NCBI RefSeq assembly: GCF_000739935.1
Contig: NZ_BBJU01000034.1
Location: 1 to 45,237, forward strand
DNA length: 45,237 nucleotides
Source of the DNA: Agrobacterium rubi TR3 = NBRC 13261
GTDB lineage: Bacteria; Pseudomonadota; Alphaproteobacteria; Rhizobiales; Rhizobiaceae
Direction: 5' to 3'
How positions within the stretch are numbered: position 1 is the first letter of the stretch; each line of letters opens with the position of its first letter. Under the pieces are notes generated by a model, which ran no database searches, was not told the DNA's origin, and saw only the letters and a program-made list of their open reading frames with translations. The position numbers were made by a program, and so were the translations under genes. Shown in pieces: positions 15,601-24,794 of this stretch.

Positions 15601-17463
15601 TTACGCCGCAAGACTTGAGTGTTGCCGGCCGTGACTTCTCGTGTCGTGTCCGGATTTTACAGAGTCCGTGTTGGCACCATTAAAATCGAACTGTGCAAGG
15701 AGAGCATTGAGGGCGGCGGCCTCACGGGCAAGCCCATGACTGGCCGCTGTCGATTGCTCGACCATGGCTGCGTTTTGCTGGGTTCCCTGGTCCATCACAT
15801 TGACTGCAGTGTTGATTTCCTGAAGACCGGTCGACTGTTCAAGTGCAGCCTCAACGATAGCTTTGACGTGCTGGCTGATCTCCCGCACCTCTGATACGAT
15901 CCTTTCCAGAGAGCCACCAGTCTGCTTCACGAGATTGACCCCGCTCTGAACCTGCGTCCCGGATGCGACGATCAATGCCTTGATTTCCTTAGCCGCCTTG
16001 GCCGAGCGCTGTGCAAGTTCGCGGACCTCTTGCGCTACAACTGCAAACCCTTTGCCTGCTTCCCCAGCCCGTGCCGCTTCCACACCGGCATTTAGGGCCA
16101 ACAGGTTCGTTTGGAATGCAATTTCATCGATCACAGATATGATGCTCCCCATCTCGTTAGCCGACTTCTCTATTTCTTTCATGGCCGAGATGGCGTTCTG
16201 CATCAGTTGGCCGGAGTGCTCGACCCCTTCGCGGGCCTTGGAAACAAGTTTCCCCGCATCTTCTGCCCGGATTGTTGAATCTTTCACCGTTGTAGTGATC
16301 TGTTCCAAGGCAGCAGCAGTTTCCTCGACGGATGCAGCTTGCTGCTCCGTCCGTCTGGAGAGATCATCGGCAGCTGAACGTATTTCATTAGCACCGGCAT
16401 CAATTCCCTCTGCATTTTGGCCAACGGACCGAAGAACGCTGTGTAGTTTTTCCAGCGAACTGTTGAAGTTTACACGAAGTCCATCCAGCGTCGAAACGAA
16501 CGGCGTATTGATACGATAGCCGATCTTACCGTCTGCCAGGCGCTCTAGCCCCTTGGCCAGTGCTTCGACAGCAAAGCTCGTACTGGCGGCATCAGCCAGC
16601 TTTTGCTTTTCTCTTTCCATCCGCTCAGTTTCCGCAAGTGTGCGGTCAGCTTCGGACTGATTTTCCAAACGCGTTTTTTCAATTGCATTATTGCGGAATA
16701 TAGCGACTGCCGATGCCATACTGCCAAGCTCGTCGCGGCGATCCGTACCAGGAACTGCATTCTCGATCTGGCCGTCCGCCAAGGACAGCATTCGCATTCG
16801 CAGACGCTCGATCGGTCCTGTGATCTCTCGGCGTGTAACAGCGACAGCCACAAGAAGTGCAGCGAAGAAAACAGCGGCGAGGCCAATCAAGGTATACAAG
16901 ATCGTGGTGTCGGTCTTATCGGATAGCAAATCTGCTTTGACTTTGATGCTTGCGCTATAATTGTTGATCCAGGCTCTCATACTGGCAAGCGTGGTTGCAA
17001 CCTGTTCGTCAGCCTGCATCAGCAAGGATTTTGCTTCGTCATCTCGGCTTGCTGATCCGGCGGCGACTGCCTTATCAGTGATATCGAAGATCGCTTGAGC
17101 CTGCCCCTGAAACTTTAAAAGCGCTTCCCTCTCTTCTGGAAGGGCACTTTCAGCGCTTGATAGCAGTTCTGCCATACGGGTCTTGCTGGCAGCATAGTCA
17201 TCAGTTGCTCTCTTCATCCCAGTCGTCTGAGGTTCGTAGAGAAAGACCTGATACGCATCGTAGACAACGGCCACCATACGCTGACTGGCAATAGCCATGT
17301 CGATCTCCGACCCGCCATCTATGCTGATGAACTCCGAATATTCGGTGTCTGCGGCTTTGTAGTTCTGAGACACATATAGAGACCCTGCCAAGCCGAGGAG
17401 GCATGTAGGGACGACGAGAGCAAGGATTTTGCTGCGTATTCGCAAATTGTGCATAAGGGACAT
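15601..17463 (-). CDS. Methyl-accepting chemotaxis protein
   Basis: A 620-residue transmembrane chemoreceptor. There is one helix near residues 10-28, a periplasmic four-helix-type sensor of about 150 residues, a second helix (LYTLIGLAAVFFAALLVAVA), a HAMP domain (EITGPIERLRMRMLSLADGQ), a second HAMP-like part near 300, and the cytoplasmic signalling coiled coil. The hairpin tip is conserved (AFQTNLLALNAGVEAARAGE, then GKGFAVVAQEVRELAQRSAK). It senses an unknown ligand and signals through CheW/CheA. I take the ATG at 17463; a TTG at 17481 is possible. No che genes are nearby. No clear CheR-docking pentapeptide is seen at the end (QHSSLAA). Confidence 0.93.
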   Translation of the reverse strand: MSLMHNLRIRSKILALVVPTCLLGLAGSLYVSQNYKAADTEYSEFISIDGGSEIDMAIASQRMVAVVYDAYQVFLYEPQTTGMKRATDDYAASKTRMAELLSSAESALPEEREALLKFQGQAQAIFDITDKAVAAGSASRDDEAKSLLMQADEQVATTLASMRAWINNYSASIKVKADLLSDKTDTTILYTLIGLAAVFFAALLVAVAVTRREITGPIERLRMRMLSLADGQIENAVPGTDRRDELGSMASAVAIFRNNAIEKTRLENQSEADRTLAETERMEREKQKLADAASTSFAVEALAKGLERLADGKIGYRINTPFVSTLDGLRVNFNSSLEKLHSVLRSVGQNAEGIDAGANEIRSAADDLSRRTEQQAASVEETAAALEQITTTVKDSTIRAEDAGKLVSKAREGVEHSGQLMQNAISAMKEIEKSANEMGSIISVIDEIAFQTNLLALNAGVEAARAGEAGKGFAVVAQEVRELAQRSAKAAKEIKALIVASGTQVQSGVNLVKQTGGSLERIVSEVREISQHVKAIVEAALEQSTGLQEINTAVNVMDQGTQQNAAMVEQSTAASHGLAREAAALNALLAQFDFNGANTDSVKSGHDTRSHGRQHSSLAA

Positions 17464-17481
17464 GGGATTGTATCCAGGCAA

Positions 17482-17689
17482 AGAGGTGAGAACATTTTGA
17501 GATCTCCTTCAGGGCGAAACATTCGTTTCTGCCGCAGAAGTGGCCTCCACCGCCTCCGCCCATCAAAACCCCTAAGATCACAGGGCAATATTTGCAGGAA
17601 GTATTTAAGCTCTCGTTAAGCTTATTCAGGGTTGAAAATGACCCGCTGTTTTAGTGATGCATTACAACTAATATACGCATTCCGCGTGC
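17482..17689. other. No gene seen
   Basis: Upstream region of the chemoreceptor gene. The stretch near 17600-17660 is AT-rich and may hold its promoter. No motif is clear enough to call. Confidence 0.3.
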
Positions 17690-18120
17690 TCATGGAGACC
17701 ACCTCCGGCTTCCAATAAGGATTGGATACCTCATCTGCCGCGTTCCCGCATACCGCAATTCACACAATCTGCGTCTTTTAGCGGCGTCGTAACTCGGGAA
17801 ACCACCCGTACTCACCCCAGAACTGTACCGCGTCGCTTGAACCATGTCAGTCGCGCCGCGCTGTTCCCCTTTCCTTTCGCGTGACAACAGAAATCGACCG
17901 CGGTGTCTCCACCAACGGCGTGTCGGTTTTCAGGCCAGAGACCGCTCGTGTTGGAACGATGGTGTCGTTGTCTTCACTGATCGTCTTTCCAGAGCCTTGT
18001 ACAACGATGGTCTCGAGTTGTGTCGTACCGCCAGCGGCATCTTGTGCGAACGCCATGCAAGGCGTAAAACCTGAGGCCATCGCACCCGCAAGTATTGTCG
18101 ACGTAAGAAGATTGTGATTT
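17690..18120 (-). pseudogene. TonB-dependent siderophore receptor relic (N-terminus only)
   Basis: The minus strand encodes the start of a receptor: a signal-peptide-like stretch (TSTILAGAMASGFTPCMAFA), a TonB-box-like LETIVVQGSG, then TDTPLVETPRSISVVTRKE. A frameshift follows near 17870-17885, and the next frame reads ATDMVQATRYSSGVSTGGF, typical of plug domains (ALRYSSGVxTGGFG). The rest, including the whole barrel, is missing. No start codon is found before the signal peptide. It lies downstream of the iron-transport operon on the same strand, so it may be what remains of a second receptor. Confidence 0.75.
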
Positions 18121-18527
18121 TTCGGGAAATGGTCGAAAGAAAATTTTATTGCCCTGTCCTCTTCCGCAGGCGGAAGATTTCGGTAATGATCCGGAAGGTC
18201 ACAGATGAAGGGGAGCAGCGACGAAGGTCGCCGAGAGGGATGTTCACCAATCCGACTTATAAGAACTGAGTTTATGACAATCACAAATATGATAAATGAA
18301 ATAAACTTTTCTGGGGAAAGCTGCAAATTTCCCTGAGACGAGCCCAAACGGTGGTGGCCCAACTCGAGTGAGTATTTCCTACCTCATAGGCACGATAGCA
18401 TAAACGCAAACTGACCAAGCCTCGACGGCGGTCCGATCTGCGCGCCTTGAAAGGAGTCGAGCTTATGACCCTTTTATTACTTACGAGCATTGGTCTGTCG
18501 GAAAAAGGCTGTTTTCCATCCTTGCAA
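18121..18527. other. No gene; AT-rich spacer with one repeat copy
   Basis: Between the receptor relic and the fhuC-like stop I see no gene. It holds the repeat copy at 18444 and an AT-rich part (about 18270-18310) that could have been a promoter for the receptor relic. No clear Fur box is recognised. Confidence 0.4.
18444..18462 (+). repeat. T-arm-like intergenic repeat, copy 3
   Basis: GCCTTGAAAGGAGTCGAGC, a variant of the copies at 7445 and 11205. It lies 65 nt beyond the fhuC-like stop, but in the opposite orientation relative to the gene before it than the other copies. Confidence 0.5.
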
Positions 18528-19298
18528 TTATGACGCAACAGCAACTGCATGCCCGGTGGTGGGATGGACCAGGACCTCCATTGGAAGCCCGTAGATTCGC
18601 TGCAACATTTGGGGCGTTATGATATTTTCCGGTCTTCCGCGCGAAATCATTTTAGCTGAATGCAGGGCGATAATATCGTCGCAGAATCGGGCAGCCATAT
18701 TGACATCATGCAAGACTAACACGACAGAAAGCCCTCGTTCTTTAGAAAGCCTTTGCACCAGAGACAGAACCTCAATCTGATGGGCGATGTCGAGCGCAGA
18801 GGTTGGCTCGTCAAGCAGCAAACACTGCGCATCTTGCGCGACCAGCATTGCGAGCCACACGCGCTGACGCTCTCCGCCCGACAACGTATCGACCAGCCTA
18901 TTGGCAAGCGGACCGGTATCGGTGAGCACTATTGCTTCTTCAACCTTATCACGGTCGACTATCCCAAAACTTCCAAGCGCACCATGCCATGGGTATCGAC
19001 CCATCGCCACCAGTTCCCTAACCAGCATTCCGGACGTCGACGGCATCTGCTGCGGCAAATAGGCAATCTTGCGCGCTAGTTCACGAGCGCCCCAGTTGGG
19101 TAAAGCTTTCCCCTGAAACAGTATCCTGCCTTCACTCGGTCTGACTTGATTGGCCAGAATTTTTAACAAGGTCGATTTGCCAGAGCCATTATGGCCGATT
19201 AGCCCGATTGTTGTCCCCTTCGGCAACTCAAGCGAAAGGGTGTCGAGAAGAATTTTGTCGCCCGCACGCAGGCTGACGCCCGTCAGTTCGAAATTCAT
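18528..19298 (-). CDS. fhuC: Iron-siderophore ABC transporter, ATP-binding protein
   Basis: A 256-residue ATPase. Walker A is GHNGSGKSTLL at about residues 34-44. The signature LSGGERQRVWLAMLVAQD precedes Walker B CLLLDEPTSALD, and the H-loop His is in VLHDVNMAARF. The FecE/FhuC type is indicated by the spacing and by the end PHxVHPTTGHAVAV-like tail (VLVHPTTGHAV). It energises uptake through the permease encoded just upstream, the two genes being nearly contiguous. It is the last gene of the minus-strand iron operon. Confidence 0.93.
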   Translation of the reverse strand: MNFELTGVSLRAGDKILLDTLSLELPKGTTIGLIGHNGSGKSTLLKILANQVRPSEGRILFQGKALPNWGARELARKIAYLPQQMPSTSGMLVRELVAMGRYPWHGALGSFGIVDRDKVEEAIVLTDTGPLANRLVDTLSGGERQRVWLAMLVAQDAQCLLLDEPTSALDIAHQIEVLSLVQRLSKERGLSVVLVLHDVNMAARFCDDIIALHSAKMISRGRPENIITPQMLQRIYGLPMEVLVHPTTGHAVAVAS

Positions 19299-19299
19299 G

Positions 19300-21324
19300 T
19301 CACTTAATCCTGTTCGCTAATCTTCGTTCGCCTTTTTTTATGAGCCACAGGAGGCATGGCCCGCCGATAAATGCTGCCAACAGACCCGGCGACATCGGCC
19401 ACGGCCATATGACATTGCGCCCCAGCCAGTCTGAAAACACCATCAGCAAAGCTCCGAACAAAGCACACCCGACAACAGAGTCTGCCGCTCGGCGAAACCC
19501 GGCCATGCGCACAAAATGTGGGATCATCAGACCGACGAAACTCAAGGGTCCGATGACGATGGTCGCAGCCGCTGTTGCAACAGAGGCGGTCAACAGCGAC
19601 AACGCGCGCGATGTTTTCAAGGGAACGCCGAGACCCCCAGCGGTAGGATCACCAAGAGCGGACAGGTCCAACCAGCGATGACACATAATGGCTGATAAAA
19701 GCGCAAGTACCGCAACCACGCAGACCGCTACGGCCTCATCGATGCCAACACCACCGGTCGATCCCGCGAACCAACTGAGTAGCGCGGCAGCTTTCGGGCC
19801 GCCGCCAGCCAAAACCAAGATTAGTAGCGAATTCATCGTACTACCGAGACCGACTCCGATCAACAAGGTTCGCTCCGGTTGGAACGCGTTGCGCCACGAC
19901 AAAACCACGACAAAACCGAGCACGACGATGGCTCCGATAGAGGCAACAGCGAATTTTGGCCAGATACTGGCGGCGGGCAGCAGAATGATTGCGAGAGCCA
20001 AACCAAGGCCTGCCCCATGGCCAATACCAAGCAGGTCGGGACTGGCAAGAGGATTGCGCAGAGTTCGTTGCAAGATAAAGCCGGAAACCGCCAGACACGC
20101 ACCTGCGCCTGCACCCGCAAGCACACGCGGCAGACGCCACGTTACAGCAGACTCGAATTCGGATAGCATGACGATGTGCCACCCGGTTTGGGACTGCCCG
20201 ACAAAGAACGCGAAAACGAGCGTCATAAGAAGAAGCGCCACCAATGACCCTCTCACCCTGGCCGTAGGTCGAAGGTCAACTGATGGAGATGTGTCAGTCT
20301 CGTTATGCGGTATCGAAGCTTTGCGGTGGCGGAGGGCGAGGACAACGAGAAGTGGCCCGGTTAGAAGCCCTGCTGCAGCACCGACTGGAATATCACCGGC
20401 AAACTGCGACAGAATGCGGACGAGCTGGTCCGCGAACAGCAAAAGCACCGCACCGGTTACAGCGGACCGCATTAGTCTGGCCTTGCTCTGCGGCCAAAGC
20501 GCTCTTGCCAGTGCAGGTGCTGCGAGACCTATAAAGCCGATAATCCCGAAACTTGCCGTAACGAATGCGGCAAGCATCGAGGCACAAGCTAGCGCAGACA
20601 CCTTCATGGCTGCGGATGACACACCAAGAGATTTCGCCGTCCGATCCCCGAGCGAAAGGAGTGCCATGGGTCGCTGCATGAGAAAAATGGCAGCGGAAAC
20701 GATGGCAACCTGCGGAAACAGCATCGTTACGCCGCCCCAGCCGCTTTGTTGCAACGATCCGGCCTGCCATCGCAGAAGATCGGTTAGAAAATCGTGGTTG
20801 AACAAGACGAGCAGCGAATACAACGCGCCGCAATACAAATTGACCACGACACCTGCCAGAATGAGGGTGTGGGACGCCATGCCACGGCCAAAGGCAACAC
20901 CGAGAACCAGAACAAGCGCCAGTCCGGCACCTGCCAAGGCAACAATTTCGGGGCCGGAGCGCCACAAAAGGGGTGCATAGAGAAGGCTGGCGGCCAGAGC
21001 CAGACCGGCACCGGATGAGACCCCGAGAAGACCAGGCTCTGCCAGTTGATTGCCAAGGATCTGTTGAAAAACGGCGCCACCGAGACCCAGCGCGAAACCA
21101 GCGACGAGTGCCACAGTAATCCGCGGTAGCAACCCATAAAAAACCAGCGTTTCCGATGGCGTTGAAACCTTGGCGGAGACGACAACTTGCCACCACCGTA
21201 ACGGCGGCAGGGACTGAGCGAGCCCGTGGAGAGAGAGTGCAGTTGCAGAAATCGCAAGCAAGAGAAAGATAATGGTGCCCTTTAACGGTGGGCGTTGGCG
21301 CATCACTACCGTGGCATCGCTCAT
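19300..21324 (-). CDS. fhuB: Iron-siderophore ABC transporter permease, fused double FecCD (FhuB-like)
   Basis: A 674-residue permease made of two FecCD domains in tandem, as in FhuB. The first half carries LPRITVALVAGFALGLGGAV, then GFIGLAAPALAR. The second half repeats it with LPRVLAGAGAGACLAVSGFI, NPLASPDLLGIGHGAGLGLA and GPLSFVGLMIPHFVRMAGF. About 20 membrane helices are expected. A single fused chain replaces the usual pair of permease subunits. It starts at the base shared with the stop of the binding-protein gene and is followed by the ATPase, so the three form one transporter for a ferric siderophore, probably of hydroxamate type. Confidence 0.92.
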   Translation of the reverse strand: MSDATVVMRQRPPLKGTIIFLLLAISATALSLHGLAQSLPPLRWWQVVVSAKVSTPSETLVFYGLLPRITVALVAGFALGLGGAVFQQILGNQLAEPGLLGVSSGAGLALAASLLYAPLLWRSGPEIVALAGAGLALVLVLGVAFGRGMASHTLILAGVVVNLYCGALYSLLVLFNHDFLTDLLRWQAGSLQQSGWGGVTMLFPQVAIVSAAIFLMQRPMALLSLGDRTAKSLGVSSAAMKVSALACASMLAAFVTASFGIIGFIGLAAPALARALWPQSKARLMRSAVTGAVLLLFADQLVRILSQFAGDIPVGAAAGLLTGPLLVVLALRHRKASIPHNETDTSPSVDLRPTARVRGSLVALLLMTLVFAFFVGQSQTGWHIVMLSEFESAVTWRLPRVLAGAGAGACLAVSGFILQRTLRNPLASPDLLGIGHGAGLGLALAIILLPAASIWPKFAVASIGAIVVLGFVVVLSWRNAFQPERTLLIGVGLGSTMNSLLILVLAGGGPKAAALLSWFAGSTGGVGIDEAVAVCVVAVLALLSAIMCHRWLDLSALGDPTAGGLGVPLKTSRALSLLTASVATAAATIVIGPLSFVGLMIPHFVRMAGFRRAADSVVGCALFGALLMVFSDWLGRNVIWPWPMSPGLLAAFIGGPCLLWLIKKGERRLANRIK

Positions 21325-22262
21325 TAGCCATCTCCTTCAAGCGCAGCAGTGATGGCCTCGGCGAGATGCAAAGCGGAAACGCAGCCGCCGAAGGGATAAA
21401 ACTGTCCGATCCAATGCGTGCGGCCCTGCCTGACAGTCGGGAGCGCTTGCCACAAATCACTTGTCTCGAGCGCTCTCGTGGTCTGATGCCTTAGGGCGGG
21501 AATATCTATGAGGACGAAAATTGCTTCGTCGATATCAAACAGTGCATCAAACCCTGCCTGAAAAATGCCTGCTGCATTAACGGGCCCCTGCCAGGCGTTT
21601 TCCAGTCCAAGACGTTGCAACACAGCATCCGGCATGCTGCCTTTTCCATAGATCACGACACCTCGGCCTGTCTGGTCTGGTAACAGGACACAGATACGGC
21701 GTGATCGACCTGGCAGGCGCGCACGCAGGTTGGAAAAATGCTCAAGCCCCTGCGCGGCAACAGCGTCCATACAGAAAGTCTCTAGCCCTGCTGCCCTGCC
21801 CGCGTGTCGCAAAATCTCGATCGTAAGATCGTATCGGTCACCAGTGGCGATTTTTTCCGGCACGGTCTCGATACGTGCAATGCGAGCGATATCCGGGATC
21901 ATGATCAGGCTGGAGCTGTTGATCAAAATGAGGTCCGGGGCAATGTCCGCAAGCAGTTCGCGGTTGATCTCCCAGAAAGGGCCCACATCAAGCACATCGT
22001 CCGGTAATGGTAGCGGCATTCTTTGGCGGAAGTATCCCTTATCAGAGACACCTGCGGGTATAACGCCAAGCGCCAGAAGCGATTCCGCCGCTGCCCAGTC
22101 TATTGCGACAATGCGAGCGGCATTGCTGGACGGATAGGCATCGCGGTGTGTGCCAAGCAGCGAAATGAGAGAAAGAGCCAAAAAACCCCTTCGCGAATGT
22201 AGAGTTTCTCCGGGCGGCGAGCCACCCGGAACCCTATCATGCGTCGCAGTCTTCAAACTCAA
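21324..22262 (-). CDS. fhuD: Iron-siderophore substrate-binding protein (FhuD-like)
   Basis: A 312-residue periplasmic-binding protein. A twin-arginine signal (SRRGFLALSLISLLG) starts at about residue 23, as for FhuD. The family motifs are RIVAIDWAAAESLLALGVIP near residue 50 and DLILINSSS. It has no lipobox. The start is a TTG overlapping the receptor stop (TTGA). It should bind the ferric siderophore delivered by the TonB-dependent receptor and pass it to the fused permease. Its position between receptor and permease fits. Confidence 0.9.
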   Translation of the reverse strand: MSLKTATHDRVPGGSPPGETLHSRRGFLALSLISLLGTHRDAYPSSNAARIVAIDWAAAESLLALGVIPAGVSDKGYFRQRMPLPLPDDVLDVGPFWEINRELLADIAPDLILINSSSLIMIPDIARIARIETVPEKIATGDRYDLTIEILRHAGRAAGLETFCMDAVAAQGLEHFSNLRARLPGRSRRICVLLPDQTGRGVVIYGKGSMPDAVLQRLGLENAWQGPVNAAGIFQAGFDALFDIDEAIFVLIDIPALRHQTTRALETSDLWQALPTVRQGRTHWIGQFYPFGGCVSALHLAEAITAALEGDG

Positions 22263-24676
22263 AAGTTCACCTTGAGACGGCCGATGACGCTGCGACGATC
22301 ACCCTCATAGCAAGAAGCACTGTTTTCGCAGGTGGTGTAGTATTCCTTGTCGAACACGTTGGTGGCATTAAGCGAAACGGTGGCGTTCTCTGTCACCTTA
22401 TAGCTTGCCCCTAGATCAACCAGGGTGCGTCCATCGACTTTTACAGTATTACCGTTGTCGCCGAAGCTGTCTCCGACATAGCGCACACCACCTCCGATCG
22501 AAAGGCCCTCGAACATACCGTTATTGACAGTGTAATTGAGCCAAGCGGATGCCTGATGTTCCGGCACGAGATAGGGGGGTTTTCCGACAAAACCGGAATT
22601 ATCCCGCGTGATTTCGGCATCGGTCCAGGTATAGGAGCTGGTGAGGTCCCAACCCGTGGCAAGGCTGAATTTGCCTTCCAGTTCCAAGCCGCGTGACTGC
22701 ACCTCGCCTGTCGCTACAGAAAACCCTGTTGCAACACCCGCACCATTTCGCTCGGGTGTCAGAACGTTAGACTTTAGAATATCGAACCAGGCAACGGTAA
22801 AGAGCGCGTCGATGCCCTCTGGCTCATATTTTACGCCCACTTCCCATTGGCGCCCAGTCGAGGGATCGAAGCTACTTCCAGAGGAAGATATACCCGTGTT
22901 CGGCACGAAAGATTGTGCATAGCTTACATAAGGTGAAAAACCCCATGGCGTTTTGTAAGTCAGCCCTGCCCGACCGCTGAAATTGCCGACGTCGACGGAG
23001 GGATTTGCACCCGAAAGTCGATTGTTGGTATCGATATCGACCCAATCGTATCGACCGCCAAGCGTCGCGATCAAATTATCCGTCAGATTGATGCGGTCTT
23101 GTGCGTAAAGCCCGATCTGCTGATACGTCTCCTTGTAGTCGGCAAACGCAGTGGTGGGCCGAGATATGCTCACTCCGTAGACAGGATTGTTAGGATTGAG
23201 CGTGGGAGCCGTACCACTGTAGCGTTTCACATCGGCGTCGGAGCGGGCATAATCCAAACCGAGAAGCAATTCGTGGCCAAGCGATCCGGTATCGAAGTTC
23301 GCCTGTGCCTGATTGTCTATCGTCAGCGCGCCAAGGCTCTCGTCGAACCTGCGGGTGCCGCGTGTCAGGTTGCCGGAAGCATCAATTCCAGTGGCCAGAA
23401 CATTGTCGAGCGTGAAAGCGGCATGACCGTAACGCAGATTCTGACGAACGGTCCAGGTATCGTTGAACCGATGAGAAAACTCGTACCCAATCGTTTGCTG
23501 TTCCTGGACGCTGTTGTTGAAGCTGTGATCGCCGATCAGAGTATTTGTCGGCGTATACATAAGGACTGTGCCGCCGCTCTTATCGCGCAGCGCCTGTCCG
23601 CTGACGGTCAGCGATGTGTCTGAATCAGGTGCCCATGTCACGGAGGGCGCGATCATGAGCCGGTCATCGCCGATATCGGTACCATCGGGATAATCAAATT
23701 GCGTGTTGCTGTTACGGGCAACGCCGGTCACACGGTACATGACGGACTTGTCATCATTCACCGGACCGCCGATATCAAAGCCCACCTGCGCGCGCTGGTG
23801 GCTCCCATATTCAAGCTCTACCTCCCGCATAGGGGTATCTGTCGGTTTCTTCGAGACCTTGTTGACGATGCCGCCTGCGTCGCTTTGGCCGTAAAGCGAC
23901 GATGATGGACCACGCAGAACCTCTACCGATTGAAGTTGATATGGATCGGTGCGGAAGAAACTGTATCCGCTCGAAATCTGCCGCAGACCATCCAGATATG
24001 AACTGGTCGACTGTGCGTTGAAACCGCGCATCATAATCCAGTCATAGCCTTTGGGATCGGGACCATAGGTTTCAATCGTAACGCCGGGGACGTAACGCAA
24101 AATTTCTGAAACCGATTGCGCATTCTGTGCTTCGATCTGCTTGCGGCCAACTACGGAAATTGATTGCGGCACTTCGGCCAGCGGTGCATTTGTTTTTGTT
24201 CCTGTCGCACTGCGTGTAACAACAAAGCTGTTTTCACCGCTTGTGGCCCCGTCAACCACGATGGTCTCCAACACCGTCGAACCGTCGGCTGCGACATTGG
24301 CACCCGAAGCCAGTGGTCCGGAGGCGGCAATCGCCACCGTCGTGGCATTGGGGAAGGAATGAGTCAGACCGGAACCCTTCAAGATACTGGCCAGAGCCTG
24401 TTCTCGTGTTCCATTGCCCGAGAAGCCAGGAGACGATTTTCCAGCGGCAATTGATGCAAGATAGGTGATCTGAAGGCCCGTCTGCCGACCAAAGGTCATC
24501 AGCGCCTGATTGAGGGGACCGGGACTGACGGAGAAATTCGTTTGGCCCGCAGCCTGCGCAAATGCCGCCCTTTGTGTCATGCCGATCGCAACGCCAATAC
24601 TGGTGCTCATCATCAGAGCGGCTATCAGCGCCTTGCGCTTGCCACTAGTTTTATGTCCGTTCCCCGACAGCTGCAT
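22259..24676 (-). CDS. TonB-dependent siderophore receptor with signalling (STN) domain
   Basis: An 805-residue outer-membrane receptor. It has a signal peptide (to about residue 40), then a secretin/TonB short N-terminal (STN) domain (LNQALMTFGRQTGLQITYLA, then REQALASILKGSGLTH) at about residues 55-110, which is the part that signals to a FecR-type anti-sigma. A TonB box-like LETIVVDG, the plug (EVPQSISVVGRKQIEAQNAQ, EILRYVPGVTIET) and a 22-strand barrel ending in RSVIGRLKVNF follow. It resembles FpvA/FoxA-type ferric-siderophore receptors. It overlaps the binding-protein gene by 4 nt and is preceded by fecR and fecI. Confidence 0.93.
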   Translation of the reverse strand: MQLSGNGHKTSGKRKALIAALMMSTSIGVAIGMTQRAAFAQAAGQTNFSVSPGPLNQALMTFGRQTGLQITYLASIAAGKSSPGFSGNGTREQALASILKGSGLTHSFPNATTVAIAASGPLASGANVAADGSTVLETIVVDGATSGENSFVVTRSATGTKTNAPLAEVPQSISVVGRKQIEAQNAQSVSEILRYVPGVTIETYGPDPKGYDWIMMRGFNAQSTSSYLDGLRQISSGYSFFRTDPYQLQSVEVLRGPSSSLYGQSDAGGIVNKVSKKPTDTPMREVELEYGSHQRAQVGFDIGGPVNDDKSVMYRVTGVARNSNTQFDYPDGTDIGDDRLMIAPSVTWAPDSDTSLTVSGQALRDKSGGTVLMYTPTNTLIGDHSFNNSVQEQQTIGYEFSHRFNDTWTVRQNLRYGHAAFTLDNVLATGIDASGNLTRGTRRFDESLGALTIDNQAQANFDTGSLGHELLLGLDYARSDADVKRYSGTAPTLNPNNPVYGVSISRPTTAFADYKETYQQIGLYAQDRINLTDNLIATLGGRYDWVDIDTNNRLSGANPSVDVGNFSGRAGLTYKTPWGFSPYVSYAQSFVPNTGISSSGSSFDPSTGRQWEVGVKYEPEGIDALFTVAWFDILKSNVLTPERNGAGVATGFSVATGEVQSRGLELEGKFSLATGWDLTSSYTWTDAEITRDNSGFVGKPPYLVPEHQASAWLNYTVNNGMFEGLSIGGGVRYVGDSFGDNGNTVKVDGRTLVDLGASYKVTENATVSLNATNVFDKEYYTTCENSASCYEGDRRSVIGRLKVNF

Positions 24677-24704
24677 CGCCCACTCTCTCCTGCTCGATCA
24701 TATT

Positions 24705-24746
24705 GCAGGGGTGCGTGCCGCAAGCTTACGAATTGCAACCCCTGTA
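24705..24746. promoter_or_regulatory. Inverted repeat upstream of the receptor gene
   Basis: CAGGGGT at 24707-24713 and ACCCCTG at 24739-24745 are exact inverted copies with a 25-nt gap, in the 118-bp space between fecR and the receptor. It could be a regulatory hairpin in the transcript or a protein site. A FecI-type promoter may overlap, but I cannot define one. Confidence 0.35.
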
Positions 24747-24794
24747 GCTATTACAAACGGGGTGTCGTTTTTTTCTCTTTTTTCTGAATTATTT

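Noticed and set aside
19688..20980. A 430-codon open frame on the + strand
   Set aside because: It lies opposite the fhuB-like permease, whose domains are unmistakable. Its product is low-complexity and matches no family.
20393..21460. A 355-codon open frame on the minus strand
   Set aside because: It is an alternative frame inside the fhuB/fhuD genes, Arg- and Cys-rich with no domain.
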